Below, one piece after another: positions 56,588-64,000 of a stretch of DNA of 64,000 nucleotides. A program made the translations under genes and the position numbers. The DNA is taken from NCBI GenBank assembly GCA_018398805.1, contig JAGFBZ010000365.1, forward strand, positions 293,865 through 357,864, written 5' to 3'. The notes beneath the pieces were generated by a model. It saw nothing but the letters and a program-made list of their open reading frames with translations. It searched no databases and was not told the DNA's origin. How positions within the stretch are numbered: the stretch's first letter is position 1; each line of letters opens with the position of its first letter. Origin of the DNA: Hirundichthys speculiger (taxonomy: Eukaryota; Chordata; Actinopteri; Beloniformes; Exocoetidae).

Positions 56588-58925
56588 TAGTGACACGCCC
56601 ATTGCCGCGCCCACAATGTGCTTAAGGGAGACGGCAAAATGGGTTTTGGGTATTGGGAGGTGGAAGATTGCATTTCGGCTCCTAAATCTGTGATTTGCAG
56701 GTAATGGGTTTTGGGTATTGGGTAATGGGAGGTGCAAGATCGGGCCCCACCTCTCTGCATTCCTCCTTTTCTCTCAAACTCCTCTTTAACTTTCTTATGG
56801 TTAATCTCAGAATTTATGCCAATCATTGTATGAAATTCACATACAGGACAATCCCAGAAAACTGGGTACAAATTCTGAACAGATGTGACACACGAACAAT
56901 TTACATGTACAAACATAGAACAGGCACAAACTAACAACACACACGAACAAACATAAAACATATACAGCAAAATTATACACGCAATATATCCAGCTGTGAA
57001 TAATATCCCAGATAAAAGACTTGGTTAAGAAGAAATTTTGTACGCTTAACCATTAAGGGTAACCCAGCCTTTTTCTGGTCTTTCTTCAACAGCTTTGAAT
57101 ACATCACCCTAAATGAAAATAAGACCCGTTCCTATCCAACCCAAAAAAAACCCGACAGAACTTCATCCGATTATCTGGGACAAATGCAGGAATTTCGCCC
57201 ACCATGTAGCGTACACTGCAGCCCCGCAGTTTAATGTATCAAATCGGATGAAAAAGCCACCCACACATTCAAATTTTCCATAACTCTTCGGTACCACCTT
57301 GATCAATCAGTACTGTTTCCTTAACTAATTCCTTCTTAATCAGTCCCCGACTGATTTTACAGGTCCCATACCCAACCAGTCCCACTGGATTCTCAGCTGA
57401 CCAGTCTCCCGGCTGGATTTCTCTAACAATCCTCGGCCGTTCTCTCAATCAGTCCCCGACTGATCCCACTAGTGCACCCCCTCTTTATCACAGTACTCTA
57501 AGGTCCCCCGACCCGACCAGTCCCCTACTGGATTTTAGCGCTCTTCAGCTCACAGAGCTGGTATTTAAATATTGTGCATGTCCCAAAAATTACACAAACG
57601 TAATACAAAATTTATCAAACTATATTTGTTACCTAAGTCAATCATAAATTTACGAACATGAGGAAGATCCTGTCAGAGAACCAATTAATACTCAATAATA
57701 AATTTGCAGAGTTTTTCTCACCCTTTGCTGGCCAGAATCGGACTTCTGACCGGATCTCTCCCAGCGTTCTGTCATAAAATCTCACAATCAGAGACTTTAA
57801 AGACGGCCAGATCCGACGTCGGGGTCACCAAATTGTAAAATCTGTCTCCGTGTTCTTTTTATCTGGTGCCTAAATGACAAGTCTAGAAGCAATCAAGAAT
57901 TTAATACAAACATGAATACAAAGAATTATTATGCCATGCAGAATATTTTAATCGGCCGATGGTACACTTGTTCACAACATCACCGAGATGCTGCCATGGA
58001 CAAATGCACACTCCAAGTTAGTTGTGTTCATCTTTTAAAGATCCAGAGAAGGCGTGTCCTTAGTTCCTCTGAGTTTAATGGTCCTTTGTCTACAGAAATC
58101 CAGATGGTCCAGACTCACAACCCAGACTAATATGGTTATGTTTACTCCAGGAAATGGGGGTGTAACTAAATTTATTACCATGCTCGTCCTTGGAAGAGAG
58201 CAGGTCAAGAGGTCATGAGATCCCAGTTGTCAGGTCCATCATATAGACAGCCAGCCTACAGGCTGTAAAGTTTAGCTTTAACGTTTAAAGTTCTTACTGA
58301 AAATAATTCTAAATCCTAACAGCATCAACTTAAATGCAGAATTGCATCAAGTCCGACGTCTTCTCAAAAGAAAATCACAACAGGGACACTCTGTTAACAC
58401 CACTTTGGAACTTTTAACACTCATGGCACCATACAAGGATGCGTTCATGGACTTATTTAAACTCCTCTGTATATCCCTGACGCTCCCTGTTACATCTGCT
58501 TCCTGTGAGAGATTGTTCTCTTGTCTCCGCCGTTTAAAAACTTATCTGAGGAGCAGTAGCAGAGATGCTCGTAGCAGTAACCTTGCACTATTGGCTATCA
58601 ATATTAAAAAGGCACGAGCCCTGAACGCCGACAAGATCATTGATGCGTTCGCCCTCAGCTATAACAACCGTCGCATAGTCCTCCTGTGATATGTCAGTTG
58701 GCAAGTGTATTTTTTCCACATGGTGATGGGTTGCTGTTTTGATATTCTCTTATCGTGTTGTGAATGATTGCATATTATGTATTGGGTTTGCATTTTGATG
58801 TTTTTGTCTCTCTTGGCATGATGGTTGAAATATTTATTTGCTATTGCTAGACAAAGTAATGTTACATGTTAAAAAAAATAAGATTTACTTTTTCACGTGC
58901 ATGTCAAATGCCTTTTGATAATTTC

Positions 58926-59395
58926 ATAAAACTCAGTTTGATTGTGGGGTGGAGGAAGAAATGTTGCTCCGGGGACTCCAGTTTGTGCCCGGTTTGTGGT
59001 GATCTGCGGTCGGATGTCGACATACTGTCTGCAGGGGGCGGCCTGGTCCTGTCCGCATGATGAACCGGGCTCTGGGACGGTCGGCTCCGTAGCTCGCCGG
59101 ACTGAATGGAGCTCAGTCTTCCCAGGGGAGACGGTCTGGTTCATCGGTGTTTCCTTCTCTGACCTGGAGATATCTCACTTGTCATCATTATGGAGATATA
59201 CTGGTTCTATTGACTGTTAACTGTTTTAATGGCTGCTAACGGCTGTTACCTGGAGTTAACACTCGGACCACGGGACCTGGCATGAAAAGGAGCGCTGGAC
59301 ACTAGCAGCTCCCCTTGTACACCAGATTTTTCCTGGTGTACTGAAACTTGAATTTCCTCCTTGGGGGATTAATAAAGTATTTTTGAATTTAAATT
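58926..59395 (+). mobile_element. LINE 3' tail (Rex-like)
   Basis: Ends with CTTGAATTTCCTCCTTGGGG then GATTAATAAAGTATTTTTG, a common 3' signature of fish Rex/CR1-group LINEs that carries its own AATAAA. The region before it is CpG-rich and lacks a recognised domain. The 5' limit is uncertain. Confidence 0.6.
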
Positions 59396-60077
59396 TGAGC
59401 CGGGTCACAACTTAAATGGAAGTGGCACAGCACTGATTACAAAAGTATTTTTGTATGTCGATTGTCATAATCATTATCCTTCAGCTCATATCTCCATCTC
59501 AAAATGAAACAGAAAACATAATATTCACTGCCTATTCATTTGCTTTCTAATTAACACCAGCAAGTCATGTATATTTCAGTTTTCCCTCATGACTACAGCT
59601 CTGCAGCACCATGCAGTCATCTTCAGCTAACAGCTTCTTTTATATATTTTATTTATTTGTTTGTTTGTTTGTTGTGTATATGTGTTTGTATCTTTCATTT
59701 TTAAATTCCCTCTTTTTTTAATCAACTTTTGAGATATACTCTCAGCAGTATAGAAATCAAGTAAGTCTTTTCTACTCTTCCTCAGGATTAACTCCCTGTC
59801 TTTTCCTCTGTTATACAATATCTTGGTTTGTTTCCTCTCTGTCAACACACACAAATTTAGTTCCTGTGCAGTTTTTCTTATTTGGCATGGCTTCCATCCC
59901 TACAACCTCCTGTCCTCATTTGAAAGTTTCCTTCACTTAGCAAGGGTTTTGTCTCCCCCTGGTGGTACTGTAGTTGCATCTCTGGTGTTTCTCACACCTA
60001 CCTCCTATTGTGCATGCAGTCTTGCTCCAGTCATCCAAAAAAATAAAAGATAAATAAATAAATTCTCAGTGGCAGAG
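59396..60077. other. Intergenic DNA, no gene seen
   Basis: AT-rich sequence with a short TTTG microsatellite near 59657-59672. No coding region or clear repeat recognised. Confidence 0.45.
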
Positions 60078-60284
60078 GGGTGTACTACGAAGCAAGTTCG
60101 ACACAGCCAGGCTTTCTTTGGGTGAGCTGGCTTAACAAACCTGAAACTTGCCATCAGAGATAACTGGTACCACGACGGTGGTTATCAACTATCTTTGTTA
60201 ATTGCGGCTTTCTGCTTTCTGCTCTGTGCGCGTTGACATAAAAGGGGGCGTTTGATGCGTCATTTGATCCCTCTTCCGAATCAA

Positions 60285-60449
60285 ATGGATAGATCGCGGT
60301 CCATATATTTCAGTCAGGAGGAGCAGGTTTTAATAATGCAGGGCTATGAGGATTTCAAAGAAATCTTTACGGCCAAAAGCAACACTGTAGGTGCGAATAA
60401 AGCCAGAGAGGAGTGCTGGCAAAAAATTGCAGATCGTGTAAATTCATAA
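60285..60449 (+). pseudogene. Harbinger Myb/SANT-like protein, N-terminal fragment
   Basis: Reads MDRSRSIYFSQEEQVLIMQG and continues to NKAREECWQKIADRVN, the start of a Myb/SANT-like trihelix domain of the accessory protein that works with Harbinger transposase in DNA binding and nuclear import. It stops after about 55 residues; the rest is absent. Confidence 0.75.
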
Positions 60450-60649
60450 GTTATATTTATTTCACCACTTAATGCACCTTAATTAATCTCCCTCCCTCTT
60501 TTAGAGCGCTTAAACTTTAAACTTAGTGCAGCAGATTTAAACATTATGTAGGTCTGACTGTCCCATTATGAATGATAAATGAAAATCACTTTAGTTTTTT
60601 GCTAAATCTATGTGAAATTAATTTAAGATTTAATATTATCTGTGATACC

Positions 60650-60771
60650 AATATACACTCACCGGCCACTTTAATAGGTACCCTATCACCCTGGGGAATC
60701 TTATGAATGAATTATATTAAAACATTTCACATGAAATTCCACGTCACACTGATTATCAATATAATGGACTA
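60650..60771. other. Fragment with CTCACCGGCCACTTTAATAGG motif
   Basis: CACTCACCGGCCACTTTAAT is a familiar terminus of a widespread fish DNA repeat, but only this end is present and no partner was found. Low support. Confidence 0.3.
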
Positions 60772-61452
60772 TTAAGATAAGATAAGATAAGATAAGATAA
60801 GATAAGATAAGATAAGATAAGATATTCCTTTATTTGTCCCACAATGGGAAATTTACAATGTTACAGCAGCAGTGAGAATAGCAATAAGAAGAGAAAAGGA
60901 CAACAATAAAATAGGATAAAACAACAATAAAAACAAACAAACAATAACTACAATAGAGAATATATAATAAATAATAAATAATAATAACTCTGACTTTATT
61001 TACAAGGATATGTTGGTAGTGATTACTACACCTGAGAAGTTATTGCGCGTCAGTGAGTATATATGTATATTGCACATGTCAATGAATATGTATGTATATT
61101 GCACACAATAGTAATGCGTCACATTGTCTATTAGGAGGGGGGTTGCTGAGAGCGGTGCTGATTGTACATTCTCACAGCAGCAGGGAGGAAGGACCTGCGA
61201 TATCTCTCCTTCACACACCTGGGGTGAAGGAGTCTGTCGCTGAAGGAGCTCTCCAGTGCTGTGAGGGTGTCCTTCAGTGGATGGGAGACACTGTCCATCA
61301 GAGAAGACAGCTTAGTCCTCATTCTCCTCTCTCCCACCACTTCCACCGGGTCGAGGGGGTATCCCAGGACGGAGCTGGCCTTCTTAATGATCTTATTCAG
61401 TCTCTTTCTCTCCACCACTGAGATGCTGCTGCCCCAGCAATTAATTGATGTA
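60772..61452 (-). mobile_element. Rex/L2-type LINE 3' fragment with (TTATC)n tail
   Basis: On the minus strand it encodes a reverse-transcriptase C-terminal tail (CWGSSISVVERKRLNKIIKK, YPLDPVEVVGERRMRTKLSS, RYRRSFLPAAVRMYNQH), then the 3' UTR with TTTCCCATTGTGGGACAAAT and a tail of about ten TTATC pentamers (seen on plus as GATAA at 60772-60822). 5' truncated; it lies inside the Harbinger element. Confidence 0.85.
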
Positions 61453-61531
61453 ACCTGCAATTTTGTAAAACGCTTCTTTTATTTGAAGCTTGGGCAGATG
61501 GCCAGGGAATACTACAAACATATTCAGCAGT

Positions 61532-61837
61532 TTAGTAAGAGCAAGTACAACCTTGTGAATAGCGGCATCCAGTATTTTGGCTCAGATTTTCTGCATCACC
61601 AACTGAATGCATGTAGGTTCCCGTGGCAAAGAAACGCAAAGAAACGCACACCGTTTGCGCTACTGTGAGCACACGGCTGCGTTTGGTGGCGCTGCCAATA
61701 TATGGTTCTAGCAGATTACAAATGTAACGTATTCCCTCAGCTGGAAATCTATAGCGTTCATAGAGAATATCATCATGGAAAGCCAGAGGATCAGTCCAGT
61801 CTCTGAATACTCTCTCCCTCCATAGAGATCCTCGCAC
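61532..61837 (-). pseudogene. Harbinger transposase (HARBI1-like), N-terminal fragment
   Basis: Reads DWTDPLAFHDDILYERYRFP then GIRYICNLLEPYIGSATKRS and ALVAQT-like sequence (VLTVAQTVCVSLRFFATGTY). This is the region before the DDE core in PIF/Harbinger transposases. The catalytic part is deleted. Confidence 0.85.
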
Positions 61838-62102
61838 AATCCTGGCGCTCAGGTCAACGGGATTTCTCTAAAAAGGTGATGCCATCTCTGAAAGAGGTCG
61901 TAAGTGAAAGGGTGGTGCTTTTTATAGCTGATTTGAGCCTAAACTCTGCACATAACCTGCTCCGGACCAGGTTAAGTTTGCAGAGTAAATTACCATGGTG
62001 ATCTAGCCAGGTTAAAAGAGAGCCAGCTTGGTGGTACTGGAAATCCTGGCTTTAGACTCAACATACCTTGCTAACCCTCTAATCTCGCTTCGTAGTACAC
62101 CC

Positions 62103-63018
62103 ATCAGGTGTCATTCATGCTATTGTTTTGTTTTATTTTATTATTTTATCTGGGAAATATTTGACATTATAAATAGATTATTTTAATGGGAAAAGAACTG
62201 ATTAGTTTGACCTGCCCTGGTAAGTATTATTTAAAGGAATTAGCCACTGAAATTGTATCTTTTGCTTACATGTCTTGGTGATGGTCTTGGCAAATGTGAT
62301 TTGGGATATTATTTCAAATCATTTGATGTTGGAGCTATTTGGGTAGATAAATCAAGCTTTAATCCATTATAACTGCTCTCAATCCCAAAAGCACTGCTGT
62401 TTTTTCAGTTCAGTTTCAATTCAGTGATGACCAAAGTCATCAGAAAGACACTTTCTACAGGAAGCAATTAAATTTTACTAACTTGAATGGAATCCAGTTA
62501 ATACAGTTCAGTTAAATAAAAAATACATATATATTCCGATTCAGTCCGGTTCATTGTAACATATGCATAAACCAGTCCATTCCAGTTGGGTCCAAAATTT
62601 GATGCTGTTTCATAAATACAGCCGAGCTAAGTTTCATAGAGACATTAGTCTAAGAATATTTGCATATGAGACACAAAAGAGAAGAATGTTAATTGCAATA
62701 ATAATGACACATGCATATGAGAAGAGTATCTACTACAAGACATCGAACGGGCGGTGTTGGCGGGTGTGTGGGCTGCACTTCAAGGGGTAGTTCAGCCGGT
62801 ATCGTCCCCATCATTAACGGTAAGTTAAGTAGTTTTAATATTAGCATTCAATGTCTTCCACAGGCAGGGAGGCGGCCATGTCTGAGTCCCGACTCTCCCT
62901 CAAGCCCTCTTCCCATTGATCCTGATCAGTGGTGTGGGCGTGGTTGTGCGGCTGTGAGACTTTACGGGGCATGGGACATTTGCAAATTCTCTAAATATTT
63001 ATTTTACACTCGGCGACA
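62103..63018. other. Intergenic DNA, no gene seen
   Basis: Short TTCAGTT repeats near 62408-62430 and a GC-richer patch at 62745-62960 without a convincing exon. Confidence 0.4.
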
Positions 63019-63488
63019 GATTTAGATTTAGATTTAGCATTGAACATTTAGATTTAGATTTAACATTTAGATTTAGATTTAACATTTAGATTTAGATTTA
63101 ATATTTAGATTTAACATTTAACATTTAGATTTAGATTTAACATTTAGATTTAGATTTAATATTTAGATTTGACATTTAACATTTATATTTAGATTTAACA
63201 TTTAGATTTAGATTTAATATTTAGATTTAACATTTAGATATAGATTTAACATTTAGATTTAGCATTTCAATTTAGATTTAATATTTAGATTTAACATTTA
63301 GATTTAGATTTAATATTTAGATTTAACATTTAACATTTAGATTTAGATTTAATATTTAGATTTAACATTTAACATTTAGATTAAGATTTAAGATTTAGAT
63401 TTAGATATAGATTTAACATTTAGATTTAACATTTAGATTTAACTTTTAATATTTAGATTTAGATTTAATATTTAGATTTAACATTTCA
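63019..63488. repeat. ATTTAG/AACATTTAG minisatellite
   Basis: Tandem hexamer ATTTAG mixed with TTTAACATTTAG and TTTAATATTTAG variants, AT-rich throughout. Unit order is irregular. Confidence 0.93.
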
Positions 63489-63613
63489 TTTTCGTTCACA
63501 TATAACCATATTTTTAAATAATGTATGTCTCAAATGTGTGTAAAATGAGCTAAATGTGAAGAAAATGAGCTTAATATTGAAAATATATCAGTTTGAAAAC
63601 TGTAATCAAGTTT

Positions 63614-64000
63614 TTACATTCGGCACCCCATACATGTTTGTAGTCCATCAAGTTTACAGGTCTCATCTGCCTTCATGGATAGGTAAAGCTGAGTATCATC
63701 TGCATAGTTTATGCCATGCTGCCTGATAATAGTACCTAATAGAAGCATGCATAGAGTGAAAAGTAACAGTCCAAGTACAGAACCCTGAGGAACACCACGA
63801 CCGACTCTGATGTATGAGAAGACTTCATGTTCACATGTACAAACTGGAATCTTTATGGAATACGTTAAATATGACTTAAACCAAGCTAACACAGTTCCTT
63901 TAATCCCAATAACATGCTCCACATTCTTCTCTACAGATGGTCAGCTGTGTCATCAGCTGTATCAAACCAAAAGAGCATTGATGAGTCGATCTCTTCTTTG
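63614..64000 (-). mobile_element. LINE reverse-transcriptase fragment at window edge
   Basis: Minus strand reads GTVLAWFKSYLTYSIKIPVC, RVGRGVPQGSVLGLLLFTL (RT motif with PQGS) and YADDTQLYLSMKADETCKLD (catalytic YADD). This fits a CR1/L2-group LINE. Frames are broken between 63922 and 64000, where a decayed upstream piece continues, and it runs off the window. The Leu in VLGLLLF replaces the usual Pro. Confidence 0.85.

Larger units (their letters stand above)
55448..56747. mobile_element. 1.3 kb DNA element with GGGCCCGATCTTGC ends
   Basis: The inverted ends GGGCCCGATCTTGC (55448) and GCAAGATCGGGCCC (ending 56747) are flanked by CAC on both sides, a 3-bp duplication. GGG/CCC ends with a 3-bp duplication suggest PIF/Harbinger, although the usual TWA target is absent. 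It contains an old RTE-like fragment (about 55920-56200) and a large palindrome (56443-56587), plus repeats of GGGTATTGGGTAATGGG. Confidence 0.75.
52038..58321 (-). mobile_element. LTR element copy 2, complete, minus orientation, no intact genes
   Basis: LTRs at 52038-52528 (491 bp) and 57834-58321 (488 bp) are nearly identical apart from small indels. On the minus strand each starts TGTTAGGATTTAG and ends TTTTACA. Beside the right LTR, reading minus, is a primer-binding-site-like TTGGTGACCCCGACG. Beside the left LTR is a purine-rich GAGTGGAGATT. Flanks TCAT and GCAT suggest a 4-bp duplication with one change. The 5.3 kb interior includes a 1.3 kb DNA element and shows no long gag, pol or env frame, so it is non-autonomous or badly decayed. 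Confidence 0.85.
50500..58689 (+). pseudogene. hAT transposase (ZMYM/TTF zinc-finger type), interrupted
   Basis: The N-terminal part (50500-51046) is frameshifted. The main open part starts at 51047, with CIGQCDDGASVMAGC (first catalytic Asp region), VHCHAHRLNL (the CxxH motif of hAT transposases) and KLSETRWACQYSAL. A frameshift near 51840 is followed by RKRFSTDASDVLSGVSALNP up to 52037. The frame continues without loss at 58322 after the LTR element and ends with the dimerisation domain (TSASCERLFSCLRRLKTYLR, IDAFALSYNNRR) at 58689. The frame match across the insertion shows the LTR element entered a coding hAT. Confidence 0.87.
50320..58920 (+). mobile_element. Second hAT element (ZMYM-like transposase), split by an LTR element
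   Basis: Starts near CCATAGGCGGCGCCAAGG inside the Tc1 transposase. The plus-strand transposase runs from about 50500 to 52037 and resumes at 58322-58689. The intervening 52038-58321 is a complete LTR element. The right end of the hAT was not identified; the limit given is a guess, set where a LINE tail seems to begin. Confidence 0.72.
60078..62102 (+). mobile_element. PIF/Harbinger transposon with internal LINE insertion
   Basis: Perfect inverted ends GGGTGTACTACGAAGC (60078) and GCTTCGTAGTACACCC (ending 62102), with further matching AGCCAGG...CTGGCT subterminal sequence. The left half has a plus-strand Myb/SANT-like start; the right half has a minus-strand transposase remnant. This opposite-strand pair is the usual Harbinger layout. 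A LINE fragment is inserted at about 60772-61452. No clean 3-bp duplication was found. Confidence 0.85.

Noticed and set aside
58942..59220. 92-codon frame in a CpG-rich patch
   Set aside because: Lies in a LINE 3' region; no domain and an overlapping opposite-strand frame.
62745..62960. Possible exon in a GC-richer patch
   Set aside because: A GGTAAG-like donor is present, but there is no matching acceptor and no recognisable peptide.

Overview
The window looks like teleost fish chromosomal DNA. It holds one split vertebrate gene and an unusually dense load of fish-type transposons: Tc1, hAT, piggyBac, PIF/Harbinger, a Mutator-like long-TIR element, L1, L2 and Rex-like LINEs, and LTR elements. 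No rRNA, tRNA, CRISPR array or bacterial-type operon was seen. All calls come from reading the sequence; no database search was run.

The host gene is the 5' part of an adhesion G protein-coupled receptor of group A, best matched to ADGRA1 (GPR123), on the minus strand. A leader exon ends exactly in its ATG at 34037-34039, inside a CpG-rich region with a CRE and two CACGTG boxes. The exon for transmembrane helix 1 is at 27771-27898 and the exon for helix 2 is at 1912-2035. Splice sites and codon phases agree (ATG|GAT, then AG|T). The rest of the gene lies to the left of the window.

The 25.7 kb intron between the helix-1 and helix-2 exons holds a 14.2 kb palindromic satellite (about 2445-16672). 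It also holds a near full-length but dead L1-type LINE (17745-27617, 17-bp target duplication), which was itself split by a 2.15 kb probable solo LTR and by an L2-type LINE tail. Intron 1 (27899-34036) holds a piggyBac-like MITE, a 21-bp minisatellite, a hAT MITE and old LINE and Tc1 remnants.

Upstream of the gene (35-64 kb) is a transposon graveyard with nested insertions. A hAT element (35290-40180, perfect 8-bp duplication) contains a second DNA transposon (36853-39902, TGA duplication). The inner element carries an intact 486-codon ORF with the acidic-residue order of XPG/FEN1 nucleases and a cysteine-rich tail, probably a deleted Academ-type transposon. Next come a Mutator-like element containing a small Harbinger element, a compound minisatellite interleaved with telomere-like TTAGGG runs (42043-43985), and a deeply nested block at 44.2-59 kb. 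In that block a minus-strand LTR element is invaded by piggyBac, by a TA-duplicating element and by a Tc1. The Tc1 is invaded by a foldback element and a second hAT, whose reading frame is split by a second, complete copy of the same LTR element. The last part has a Harbinger element with Myb-like and transposase remnants on opposite strands, an ATTTAG minisatellite, and a LINE reverse-transcriptase fragment at the right edge.
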